From assembly GCA_035452965.1 (NCBI GenBank), contig DAOTCE010000003.1, positions 124,001 to 188,000 of the forward strand: 64,000 nt of DNA. Reading direction: 5' to 3'. The notes under the pieces were generated by a model, which worked only from the letters and a program-made list of their open reading frames with translations, was not told the origin of the DNA and ran no database searches. This stretch comes from Candidatus Paceibacterota bacterium (lineage in GTDB: Bacteria > Verrucomicrobiota > Verrucomicrobiia > Limisphaerales > UBA8199). The position numbers were made by a program, and so were the translations under genes. Below, piece by piece: positions 51,603 to 59,834 of this stretch; the first letter of the stretch is position 1, and each line of letters opens with the position of its first letter.

Positions 51603-51757
51603 ACGGCAGGGCGAGGGTTTCCTCCTCGGTCAGGCGATGCTGGCGCGGCCAGCATTCGATCCAGTTCGCTTTCGTCGGAAAAGAGATAGTCTAACAGCCG
51701 GGCCGCCTCGGCTTCGGGCAGACGGCGGATTTCCTCAATCAAATCGGCGGTGGCCAT
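51580..51757 (-). pseudogene. Antitoxin partner of the PIN gene, probably frameshifted
   Basis: MATADLIEEIRRLPEAEAARLLDYL starts at 51757 and looks like a small type II antitoxin. After about 36 codons (ESELDR) the coding-like signal moves to another frame (IECWPRQHRLTEEETLAL), which ends at a TAA at 51580-51582, overlapping the toxin start as usual for such pairs. The total length is not a multiple of three, which fits a one-base frameshift. The undisturbed first frame runs on to 51335 but reads unlike protein. Confidence 0.5.
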
Positions 51758-51826
51758 AAGTGGAGATGTAGTCCGATTCCTGCCTGGCGCAAGCCGAAAG
51801 GCGACGTCCAATTGGGGAGGGACGGG

Positions 51827-53707
51827 CTATTCCGCCAGGAGGCGGTAGAAGCGGCGGGGAGAATCGGGAGGCGGGGAATCGGTCAGGGGGGTAATGGTGA
51901 AGAAGTTGGTGGAGTTGTTGGAGTTGGTGAACGCCAGGAGGTTGGTCCAGGTAACGAAGTCCGAGCTGGACTGAAACCGGTACTTGCGGCCGACGACGGT
52001 GGTGGTGTTGGCGCGGAAGACGTTGTTGGAGAAGGAGTGGGGGCCGAAGAGCGGGTTGACGGGGGCGATGGCGTTGGTATAGGCGTGGGCGTAGTAGAGG
52101 ATCCGGTCTGGATAGGAGTCTAGATGCTGGTCGAAGCCGGCAGCGACATTGGTGCTGTTGACGTTGTTAACGCCGGACTGGCATTCCTGAGGGCCGTAGG
52201 CCAGCACGTCGGTGTCGGAACGGGTGCTGGGGCGCAGGACCGCGATATGGCCGGAGCCGCTGGTTTCCTTGCAGGAGGCGACGACGAGGGTGCCGGCGTT
52301 GGCGAGGTGCTGGGCGTCAGTGATGGAGGGAACGGCGTACCAGCCGGCGGGGCTGGCGCGCAGCCAGTCGGCCTGGCTGTTGGCCAGGTTGAGGTCATTC
52401 GTCTGCGGCGGCCGGAGCAAGTAAACACCCAGGGCAGCGGCGGCGCCGGCGGCGAAGGCGCTGCAATGGGTGCCTGTTCCAATCGTCATGTTCGGGCCGG
52501 TGCCGCCCTCGGCGCCGGTGAGCCAGTTGACGCTGACGCCCTTTTTCCAGTAGCGCTCGACCTGCAAGGAGTCCAGGAAGTGCGAGAGGGCGTGGCCGGG
52601 TTCGGAGATGGCGTTGGCGGGGCCGATGGTGAAGGGGTTGGTGGTCGCGGAGCTGAGCCCTGCCCCGATGCCGGAGGCGGTGGCGGTGATGCTGTAGGTG
52701 CCGGGCGAGTCCACCACTAGATCGCTGAACGTGGCCTTGCCCGTTGCATCGGTGTAGGCGGTGGTGGTGCCGGAGGCGAAGGAGCCGGAGTCGAGGATGA
52801 GCGTGACGGGGATGTTGTTGGTGGGGACGCTGTTGGTGTCGGAGTCCAGGGCCTGCACGATGATGGCGGGGAGCGCGGCGCCGACGGTGCCGGCCAGTGG
52901 AGCGGTGGTAAACGCCAGGCGGGATGCCGGCGGGGCCGGGGCCCAGGGAGTGGCCTCGGCCCAGGTGGAGGCGACGCGGAGAGTGTCCATCTGGAAGTTG
53001 CCGGCGGTGGCATCATAGACCCGGAGGAAGAAGTGCCTCAAGTTGCTGACGGGAGTGCCGGTGACAGGGCTGGTAGCGCTGAAGGAAGCGGGTTCCGGTT
53101 CGCCGGGAGTCGGGCTGAGGAAAAGGGAGGCACGGCCGGAGGTAAAGTCATATTTCATCACTATGAGGTGCGCGATGTTGAGGGCGAAGACTTTGCTGGC
53201 GTAGGTGGCGGGTGTGGTGCCTTTGGCGCGGATGCCGAGGTTGTAACCGCCCGAGGCGCTGCGGACGACGAGGTCGCAAGGGTCAACCGTGTAGCCGCCC
53301 GGGGCGGTGAGACTTGATGGGAGCAAGCCGGCGAGGAGGACACTGGAGCTGACGGCCGTGTAATTGATGAGGACGGAACAATAGAGGACGCCGCTCGTGA
53401 CCGTGGTTTCTAGGGGGCGGTAAGTAATGGCCTGGGCGGAACCGCCGGCGTTGACGGCGACGGCATTGCCGGGCGGCGAGAAGTTCGCAACGTTGCGGCA
53501 GGAGAGGCCGGGGTTGACCACCGTGATCAGGTTGGTGGGACCGGCCCACGGCGAGTAGGTTCCAAGAATACCCGGAGGGTAGTCGAAGCCGTCCTGGAGG
53601 TAGAAAACTGCGAGCGCGTTGGCGCCCCAGAGCAGGGCCGCGGCCAGGGTGAAAAAGCGGAGAAAAGCCGGTGTAGCAGGGGTTTGGCGGGTATCAGGCG
53701 AGATCAT
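51827..53707 (-). CDS. Secreted multidomain protein with CHAP-like domain (paralog 2)
   Basis: Started at MISPDTRQTPA (53707) it is 626 aa, the same length as paralog 1. The signal peptide is FLRFFTLAAALLWGANALA. The order of domains is the same: jellyroll-like (FYLQDGFDYPPGILG, YTVDPCDLVVRSASGGYNLG), Ig-like (GKATFSDLVVDSPGTYSITAT), CHAP-like (THCSAFAAGAAAALGVYLLR with Cys, GSGHIAVLRPSTRSD with His, GPQECQSGVNN), and the C-terminal domain ending RRFYRLLAE. Conservation is strongest around the Cys and His segments, which supports an active site. It is divergent from the PEP-CTERM gene, which has the same kind of N-terminal domain. Confidence 0.7.
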   Translation of the reverse strand: MISPDTRQTPATPAFLRFFTLAAALLWGANALAVFYLQDGFDYPPGILGTYSPWAGPTNLITVVNPGLSCRNVANFSPPGNAVAVNAGGSAQAITYRPLETTVTSGVLYCSVLINYTAVSSSVLLAGLLPSSLTAPGGYTVDPCDLVVRSASGGYNLGIRAKGTTPATYASKVFALNIAHLIVMKYDFTSGRASLFLSPTPGEPEPASFSATSPVTGTPVSNLRHFFLRVYDATAGNFQMDTLRVASTWAEATPWAPAPPASRLAFTTAPLAGTVGAALPAIIVQALDSDTNSVPTNNIPVTLILDSGSFASGTTTAYTDATGKATFSDLVVDSPGTYSITATASGIGAGLSSATTNPFTIGPANAISEPGHALSHFLDSLQVERYWKKGVSVNWLTGAEGGTGPNMTIGTGTHCSAFAAGAAAALGVYLLRPPQTNDLNLANSQADWLRASPAGWYAVPSITDAQHLANAGTLVVASCKETSGSGHIAVLRPSTRSDTDVLAYGPQECQSGVNNVNSTNVAAGFDQHLDSYPDRILYYAHAYTNAIAPVNPLFGPHSFSNNVFRANTTTVVGRKYRFQSSSDFVTWTNLLAFTNSNNSTNFFTITPLTDSPPPDSPRRFYRLLAE

Positions 53708-53756
53708 CGGATACAGTAAGTCGTCCGATTTTACTACAAGCCGGGGTTTTGGATAC

Positions 53757-53800
53757 CTACTCAATTGGGGGATGCGCGGTTTCCTGAATTTTGAGAGGGT
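53757..53800 (+). promoter_or_regulatory. CTACTCAATTGGGGGATG-type promoter, copy 8 (weak -10)
   Basis: A perfect consensus copy (53757-53774), but the expected -10 position (53795-53800) reads GAGGGT and the likely start codon is 57 nt away. This is the least typical member of the set. Confidence 0.5.
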
Positions 53801-53831
53801 GAAGCAGAATAATCAACAATCCAGAACCTTT

Positions 53832-54704
53832 ATGAAGACACGAGAAGTTCTTCCGTACTGCGGGCAGACCAGGCTTGGTGAACGGCCATTGGCCATTCGT
53901 ATCTCACTGTTGCTTTGCGCTGCCTGCTTGCTGGTGCAGAGCGTCCAGGCGGATCTGTTGTTTCACGAAGGGTTTGACTATTCCGCTGGCGTTGGTCTAG
54001 CTGGACAGGGGAATTGGGTGCAAACCACCAACAGCGCGTATATTACGGTTGGCAGCGGCAACCTTACTTATCCTGACCTCCCTGATTCGGTACCGCCGGG
54101 AAACCGGGCCCGGATCGCGGGCATGAGCGCCGCTGTGCAAGGGTTTGCCTACAGCCCGTTCAGCGAATCTGTCAACAATGGTGTCGTCTATGCCTCCTTC
54201 CTCCTGGATTTCAATGGCACCGTTGCGGGGGGCAATTACACGTTCATGGGTCTGCTGCCCTACGCGGATAACGCCCCGGGCAACGGCGGCGTTTTCAACA
54301 ACACCTACGATCCATGCGATCTTGTCTCCAAAGGCTCCTCCGGCAATGTCCAACTCGGGATCAGAACCTTGGGGCAAGGCACCAGTTACGCCAACCCAAC
54401 GCTGTCGCTGGGCAGTGTCAATCTCATTGTCATGAAGTACGATTTTGACCTTCACCGGGCTTCTCTCTTCATCAATCCCAGCCCGGTCGAGGCGGAACCG
54501 GCAGCCAGCATCGCCAGTACTGGCACGACGTCTGCAGAGAGTATAGGGCAGTTTTATCTTCGCATTGGGGGTTACAACCAAGCCGATTACCTGGTGGACA
54601 ACGTGCGCGTGGGGACCCAGTGGGCGGACGTGGTGCCGGAACCCGGGTCCGTCTCGCTTTTGGCGTTGGGGATGCTGGGGCTTTTCCGCCGCGCGCGCCG
54701 CTGA
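53832..54704 (+). CDS. PEP-CTERM sorting-domain protein
   Basis: Started at MKTREVLPYCG (53832) it is 290 aa with a signal peptide (SLLLCAACLLVQSVQA-like). The body is one ~220-residue jellyroll-like domain (LFHEGFDYSAG, YDPCDLVSKGSSG, LIVMKYDFDLHRASLFINPSP) that is also the N-terminal domain of the two CHAP-like proteins. It ends in a PEP-CTERM tail: VPEPGSVSLLALGMLGLFRRARR spread over the last 24 residues, giving the PEP motif, a hydrophobic helix and a basic end. The protein should be processed by an exosortase, not encoded in this window. Confidence 0.9.
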   Translation: MKTREVLPYCGQTRLGERPLAIRISLLLCAACLLVQSVQADLLFHEGFDYSAGVGLAGQGNWVQTTNSAYITVGSGNLTYPDLPDSVPPGNRARIAGMSAAVQGFAYSPFSESVNNGVVYASFLLDFNGTVAGGNYTFMGLLPYADNAPGNGGVFNNTYDPCDLVSKGSSGNVQLGIRTLGQGTSYANPTLSLGSVNLIVMKYDFDLHRASLFINPSPVEAEPAASIASTGTTSAESIGQFYLRIGGYNQADYLVDNVRVGTQWADVVPEPGSVSLLALGMLGLFRRARR

Positions 54705-54824
54705 GGTTCGGGCCGAGAGTCTGCTTCACACCAGGCCGTGCCGCCCGTCGGCGTGAGCAACTGCCGCAAGCAACTGCAGGCCGCCTTAGGCAGCAGATGG
54801 GCGTCGGCGGTTTGGTCGAGCCTG

Positions 54825-54868
54825 CTACTCAATTGGGGGATGACGCGGCCGGGGAACCGGTTTAAGGT
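54825..54868 (+). promoter_or_regulatory. CTACTCAATTGGGGGATG-type promoter, copy 9
   Basis: A perfect consensus copy (54825-54842), 20 nt, TAAGGT (54863-54868), 7 nt, then the ATG of the ceramidase-like gene at 54876. Confidence 0.75.
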
Positions 54869-54875
54869 GCGATCC

Positions 54876-56339
54876 ATGAACTCGCCGGAGCACAATTTTT
54901 CCATGCAGGTTGTTAGCCGAGCCTGCCGCCAGAGCCTCACTCTGAGGCAGTTGCTGGCAGCCAGTGTCATTCTGGCGGCTGCACCGCTCGTGGGGAAGGA
55001 GGCAACCGCAACATCCAACCAGTCTGCGGGGCTCTGGAAAGCAGGCGTGGCGCGGTCGAATATCACGCCCACGAATTCGCTTTGGATGGCCGGTTATGCC
55101 GCACGCACCCGCCCGGCGGAGGGCAAAGCGATGGACCTCTGGCTCAAGGCGCTGGCGCTTGAGGACGCTGCGGGCCACCGGGCGGTCATCGTCAGCGCCG
55201 ATCTGCTGGCCATCCGGGGCGGCCTTTATCGCCGGTGTCTGCCGCGGCTCAAGGAGAAGTTCGGGCTGGAGCCGGCGCAGATTCTTCTAACGGCGTCGCA
55301 CACGCATTGCGGGCCATTGCTGTCGAACCGGCGGGGCAGCCTTGACGGGCCGGCGGGCGAATACGAAGCGGAGCTTGAGGAGAAGATCATCGAGACGGCA
55401 GGCCGGGCTTTGGCGGACCTGGCGCCGGCGCGACTCGCGGCCGGCGAGGGCAAAACGGATTTTGCCGCCAACCGGCGCAACAACGCGGAGTCGAAGCGGG
55501 CGCGGCTGGCGGCGGAAGGGGCGCTGGCCGGGCCGGTGGACCATGCGGTACCGGTGCTGGGGGCGTATCGGCCGGATGGCAGGCTGCGGGCGGTGCTGTT
55601 CGGTTACGCGTGCCACAATACGACGCTGACCGGCTCATTCTGCCAGTGGTGTGGAGACTATGCGGGGTTTGCGCAGGCGCGTCTGGAGGCGAACCACCCG
55701 GGGGCGACGGCGGTGTTCTTCGTGGGGTGCGCCGGGGACCAGGACCCGGTGGTGCGGGGGAGTCTCGATCTGGCGCGGCGGTATGGCGAGCAACTTGCCG
55801 GGGCCGTTCAGAAGGTTTTGAGCGAACCTTCCGCCACCCTCGCGCCGACGCTGCGGACGCTGATGGAAACCGTCAAGCTCAACCTCGGGGAGGTCCCCAC
55901 GACGACTGAACTGGAGAAGCTTGCGCGCAGCCAGACGCCGTACGTCCGGCGCTGGGCGACGAACCTGCAGGCAGCGATGAAGTCGGGCACACCGCTCGAA
56001 CGCACTCATCCATATCCGGTGCAAGTGTGGCAGTTCGGCGGGCGGCAGCTCCTGATCACGCTCGGCGGCGAACCGGTGGTGGACTACGCGCTGAAATTCA
56101 AGCGCGAGTTCGGGGCGGGGACCTGGGTGGCTGGCTACGGCAACGACGTGATGTGCTACATCCCGTCGCTGCGGGTGTTGAACGAGGACAAACCGCCGCT
56201 AGCCTCGCCGCTGTGGGGTTACGAAGGCTGCCAGGCAATGAAAGTGCTGGGTCTGCCGGCCCTGCGCTGGGCGGACGATGTGGAGGTGTTGACCACTGCA
56301 AGCGCGCGCAGATTGGTCAACCAGATCAACGGGCGATAG
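54876..56339 (+). CDS. Neutral/alkaline ceramidase N-domain-like secreted hydrolase
   Basis: Started at MNSPEHNFSMQ (54876) it is 487 aa with a signal peptide (LAASVILAAAPLVG). It resembles the N-terminal catalytic domain of neutral ceramidases (PF04734): AGVARSNITPTNSLWMAGYA, VIVSADLLAIRGGL, LLTASHTHCGP with zinc-binding histidines, LFGYACHNTTL and FVGCAGDQDP. Bacteria of this group carry many such domains beside CAZymes, where the substrate need not be a ceramide. The start lies 33 nt after an 18-bp promoter element with no ribosome site. Frames reaching further upstream cross that element. Confidence 0.85.
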   Translation: MNSPEHNFSMQVVSRACRQSLTLRQLLAASVILAAAPLVGKEATATSNQSAGLWKAGVARSNITPTNSLWMAGYAARTRPAEGKAMDLWLKALALEDAAGHRAVIVSADLLAIRGGLYRRCLPRLKEKFGLEPAQILLTASHTHCGPLLSNRRGSLDGPAGEYEAELEEKIIETAGRALADLAPARLAAGEGKTDFAANRRNNAESKRARLAAEGALAGPVDHAVPVLGAYRPDGRLRAVLFGYACHNTTLTGSFCQWCGDYAGFAQARLEANHPGATAVFFVGCAGDQDPVVRGSLDLARRYGEQLAGAVQKVLSEPSATLAPTLRTLMETVKLNLGEVPTTTELEKLARSQTPYVRRWATNLQAAMKSGTPLERTHPYPVQVWQFGGRQLLITLGGEPVVDYALKFKREFGAGTWVAGYGNDVMCYIPSLRVLNEDKPPLASPLWGYEGCQAMKVLGLPALRWADDVEVLTTASARRLVNQINGR

Positions 56340-56367
56340 AGCTCTTGACCAGATAACATCGGACCAC

Positions 56368-56411
56368 CTACCCGATTGGGGGATGGAGTGCCATCACTGC
56401 TGAACTAGACT
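56368..56411 (+). promoter_or_regulatory. CTACTCAATTGGGGGATG-type promoter, copy 10
   Basis: CTACCCGATTGGGGGATG (56368-56385, two mismatches), 20 nt, TAGACT (56406-56411), 7 nt, then the ATG of the aminotransferase gene at 56419. Confidence 0.75.
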
Positions 56412-56418
56412 AGCCGGT

Positions 56419-57723
56419 ATGAGCCGTAAAGACTCCATGAATGGCGGCAGCGCAGTTCAACCCGCCTCACAAGTTCCCGCCCGCGAATCCTTGGGCCAAT
56501 CGCTCGCCCTCTTTGGCGGCAACAAGACCCGGACCCACCCGTTTCCCGCTTGGCCGGTGTTCGGGGCCGAGGAGGAACAACGGCTCCTGCAGGCGCTGCG
56601 CAGCGGCAAGTGGGGCAAGCTTAACGGCGACGAGGTGGCGGAGTTCGAGCGCCGGTTCGTCGCCATGCACGGCTGCCGGCACGGCATCGCGGTCGTCAAT
56701 GGCACCGTCTCGCTGCGGATTGCGCTTATGGCTGCCGGCATCCGGGCGGAGGATGAAGTGATCGTCCCGCCCTACACGTTCCTGGCCACCGCCACCGCGG
56801 TCGTCGAGGCCAACGCTGTTCCGGTCTTTGCGGACGTGGACCTGGATACTTTCAACCTCGACCCGGCGGCGGTTGCGGCGGCAATCACCCCGCGCACACG
56901 CGCTATCATCCCCGTCCATGTCGGCGGCCAGCCGGCGGATATGGAAGCGCTCATGTCGCTGGCTCGAAAGCACAACCTGGTCGTGATCGAGGACGCCGCT
57001 CACGCGCACGCCGCCAGTTACCAGGCACGCCCCGTCGGCTCGCTCGGGCATCTCAGCTCGTTCTCGTTCCAATCCACCAAGAACCTCACCAGTGGCGAGG
57101 GCGGCATCGTGGCCACTTCCGACGACAGGCTGGCCGAGGCCTGCCGTTCCATCCACAACTGCGGACGCGTCGCCGGGGGGCGGTGGTATGAACACCATGT
57201 CATGTCCGGCAACTACCGCCTGGGAGAGTTCCAGGGGGCGGTCCTCAACGCACAATTGGATCGGCTGGAAGAGCAGACCGTTACTCGCGACCGCAATGGA
57301 CAATACCTTGCCGCCAGACTCAGCCGCATTCCCGGCCTTCACCCGCAGAAGCGCCCGGCGGAATGCACGCGGCACAGCTACCACTTGTTCCTGCTGCGCA
57401 TTGATGCCCCGGCATTCGGCGCGCCGCGTGAAGCCATTCTCAAGGCATTGGTGGCCGAAGGGATTCCCATCTGCGGCGGATACGCGTTGCCGCTTTACCG
57501 CCAGCCATTGTTCCTGAACAAGGCCTTCGGTCCTTACCTCCCACGCGCTGCTGCCAGTCTGGACTACGGGGCGGTCAGTTGCCCCAACTGCGAGAGGATT
57601 TGCGCCGAGCAGGGCGCGTGGCTCGAACAAGGCCTGTTCCTCGGCTCCCGCTCGGACATGGATGACATCGCGCGGGCGTTCGAGAAGGTCCACGAGCACC
57701 GTGGCGTCCTCAACCAATCGTAG
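56419..57723 (+). CDS. DegT/DnrJ/EryC1/StrS-family aminotransferase
   Basis: This 434-aa PLP enzyme of the sugar-aminotransferase fold type has the NGTVSLRIALMAAGI cofactor region, PPYTFLATATAVVEANAVPVFADVD, the aspartate of VIEDAAHAHAA, and the Schiff-base lysine in SFQSTKNLTSGEGG. The His often found before the Lys in this family is replaced by Ser-Thr, as in several members of the group. It starts 33 nt after an 18-bp promoter element. The following GH20 and permease genes are close and may be in the same transcript. The substrate, probably a keto-sugar, is unknown. Confidence 0.88.
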   Translation: MSRKDSMNGGSAVQPASQVPARESLGQSLALFGGNKTRTHPFPAWPVFGAEEEQRLLQALRSGKWGKLNGDEVAEFERRFVAMHGCRHGIAVVNGTVSLRIALMAAGIRAEDEVIVPPYTFLATATAVVEANAVPVFADVDLDTFNLDPAAVAAAITPRTRAIIPVHVGGQPADMEALMSLARKHNLVVIEDAAHAHAASYQARPVGSLGHLSSFSFQSTKNLTSGEGGIVATSDDRLAEACRSIHNCGRVAGGRWYEHHVMSGNYRLGEFQGAVLNAQLDRLEEQTVTRDRNGQYLAARLSRIPGLHPQKRPAECTRHSYHLFLLRIDAPAFGAPREAILKALVAEGIPICGGYALPLYRQPLFLNKAFGPYLPRAAASLDYGAVSCPNCERICAEQGAWLEQGLFLGSRSDMDDIARAFEKVHEHRGVLNQS

Positions 57724-57737
57724 CCGTTCTTAACCGC

Positions 57738-59834
57738 ATGGGCCTGCGTCGTTTCACCCTGCACTTGGGTTTTGGCCTCGCGTGTCGCCTGCTGGTCCTG
57801 TTCGGTCCTCTATTCTCCATCCTCCTCGCTACATCGGCTCCCGCCGCTATTCCGGCGCTTGTGCCGCCCGTGCGGGAATGGCGCGAAAGCGGCGAGCGGC
57901 TGGTGCTGCGCTCACCGGTGCGGATCGAAGCTCGGGATCAGTTCTTGGCACAGGTTCTGGCGGGTGAGATCCAGCTTCACGGCGCGCGCACCGCCTTCGG
58001 CCGCGGGCGCGGGCTGCGCATCCTGCTGGGCCGGCCCGAGCAGCCGGCGGTGCGGCGGGCGCTTGTCGCAGCCGGCCTCTCGGCGGCGGTGCCGGAGCAA
58101 GCGGAGTCGTACCTTATCTCCATCAACCCCCGCGGCGTGGTGCTGTCAGCGCGCGACGACGCCGGGCTGTACTACGCCGTCCAGACTTTGCGCCAGTTGA
58201 TGCGCGGGGAGCCAGGCGGCATCGTCCTGCCGGGCGGCGTGATTCGCGACCGGCCCGAGCTGGGGTTTCGCGGGCTTTCGGTTGACCTAGGACAGGGCGT
58301 CGTGCCCACCGAGGCGCAGATGCGGCGAATCGTCGAGACGTGCGGCGAATACAAGCTGAATGTGGTCAGCTTCTACCTCCAGCACCTGGTGCCCTTTCGC
58401 GCCACGCCGTTGCTCGCGCCCAAAGGCGCAGAACTGGATCTCGCGACGCTGCGGCGCCTGGTAGAGTTCGCGGCGCAGCGTCACGTCACCCTGATGCCGC
58501 AGCAGCAGACGTTTGGCCACCTGCACCATCTGCTGAAGCATGAACTGTATGCGCATCTGGGCGAGATGCCGCACGCCAGCACACTCACCGCCGGTGATCC
58601 TGCGGTGTACGAATGGGTGGAATGCGTCGCCGACGAATTGACCGGCGTCCTCCCCGGCCCGTTCTTCCATGCCGGCGGGGACGAGACCTGGGACCTCGGC
58701 AAGGGCGTCAACCGCGACGCCGTCTCGGCCGAGGGGGGCTTTGGCAAGCTCTGGGCCGGGCACATGACCCGCGTGGCCGACATCCTTCGCCGCCACAACC
58801 GCCGCACCCTTTTCTGGGGCGATCGCGCCTTGAAGGCACCCACCATCATCCCGCAACTCCCCCGGGACATGGTCGCTGCCACCTGGACCTACAAAGCCGA
58901 CGACAAGTTCGCCGAGTTTATCACCCCCTTCCGGCAGGCGGGGCTGGACGTGCTGGTCTGCCCCAGCGTCAACAACTGGAGCAAACCCGCGCCGGACTTC
59001 AATGTGGCGGTGAAGAACATCGGGCGCTTTGTGGCGGAAGGGAAGAAGCAGGGCGCGCTGGGGATGCTCAACACGGTCTGGTTCGACGACGGGGAGAGCC
59101 TGTTCGACGTGGTGTGGTATCCGGTGCTGTATGCCGCGGCGGCCTCGTGGCAAGGCGCCGATGTGGCGCGTGAGCAGTTTGACGAAGCTTACGACTGGGC
59201 ATTCCATCGCGCGGAGGGACAGGCTGTCGCCGGCGCGATCCGCAAGCTGGGAGAAGTCCACGAGACGGCGCGGCGCGCAGGGCTGGCGGACGCGGCCAAT
59301 GAGTACCTGTGGCTCGATCCCTACAGCGGCCGCGGGGCGAGGATTCACTCCCGCCTGGCGCCGCAAGCCGCGGCCATGCGCCGTTCGGCGGAGGAAGCCC
59401 TGACCGCCATTATCGAGAGCCGCCGGCACTGCCGCCTGCACACGAACGCTCTCGATTACCTGGAGTTCGCTGCCCGGCGCATGGACTGGCTTGGCATGAA
59501 GGCGCAATTCGCCTCCGAGATTGCCAACTTCTACCGCGATGCCCGGGAACACCCCGAAGAGACGCGCCGCGTCAACTACGCCTTCCTCAACATGAGCGTA
59601 ATCAACGGCCGCGTGCAGGACCTGCGCGACATGGCGGGCGAGATGAAGGAGCAATACCGCCAGTTGTGGCTGGCCGCCAACCGCCCTTACCTGCTCAATG
59701 CCATGCTGGCGTTGTATGACCGCGAGCTGCTGTATTGGCTGGACAAGGCCGACCGGCTGGAGGAGGCGCGGGTCGCCTATCGCCAGACGCACACGCTGCC
59801 CGAACCGGTTGCGATCGGATTATCTGAACCATGA
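57738..59834 (+). CDS. Beta-N-acetylhexosaminidase, GH20
   Basis: This 698-aa protein has a signal peptide (LLVLFGPLFSILLATSAPA), the GH20b alpha/beta domain (~45-165; YLISINPRGVVLSARDDAGLYYAVQTLRQL in part) and the catalytic TIM barrel (~175-480). FRGLSVDLGQGVVP opens the barrel. The catalytic Asp-Glu pair lies in FHAGGDETWDLG, the key GH20 motif. The C-terminal ~220 residues are helical. It would release terminal N-acetylhexosamines from glycans or chitin fragments outside the cytoplasm. It starts 14 nt after the aminotransferase and overlaps the permease by 4 nt (ATGA). Confidence 0.9.
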   Translation: MGLRRFTLHLGFGLACRLLVLFGPLFSILLATSAPAAIPALVPPVREWRESGERLVLRSPVRIEARDQFLAQVLAGEIQLHGARTAFGRGRGLRILLGRPEQPAVRRALVAAGLSAAVPEQAESYLISINPRGVVLSARDDAGLYYAVQTLRQLMRGEPGGIVLPGGVIRDRPELGFRGLSVDLGQGVVPTEAQMRRIVETCGEYKLNVVSFYLQHLVPFRATPLLAPKGAELDLATLRRLVEFAAQRHVTLMPQQQTFGHLHHLLKHELYAHLGEMPHASTLTAGDPAVYEWVECVADELTGVLPGPFFHAGGDETWDLGKGVNRDAVSAEGGFGKLWAGHMTRVADILRRHNRRTLFWGDRALKAPTIIPQLPRDMVAATWTYKADDKFAEFITPFRQAGLDVLVCPSVNNWSKPAPDFNVAVKNIGRFVAEGKKQGALGMLNTVWFDDGESLFDVVWYPVLYAAAASWQGADVAREQFDEAYDWAFHRAEGQAVAGAIRKLGEVHETARRAGLADAANEYLWLDPYSGRGARIHSRLAPQAAAMRRSAEEALTAIIESRRHCRLHTNALDYLEFAARRMDWLGMKAQFASEIANFYRDAREHPEETRRVNYAFLNMSVINGRVQDLRDMAGEMKEQYRQLWLAANRPYLLNAMLALYDRELLYWLDKADRLEEARVAYRQTHTLPEPVAIGLSEP

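Noticed and set aside
51803..51820. CCAATTGGGGAGGG as an eleventh copy of the promoter element
   Set aside because: It shares only CAATTGGGG, lacks the CTACT half and the GGGGGATG end, has no -10 at the right distance and points at no gene start.
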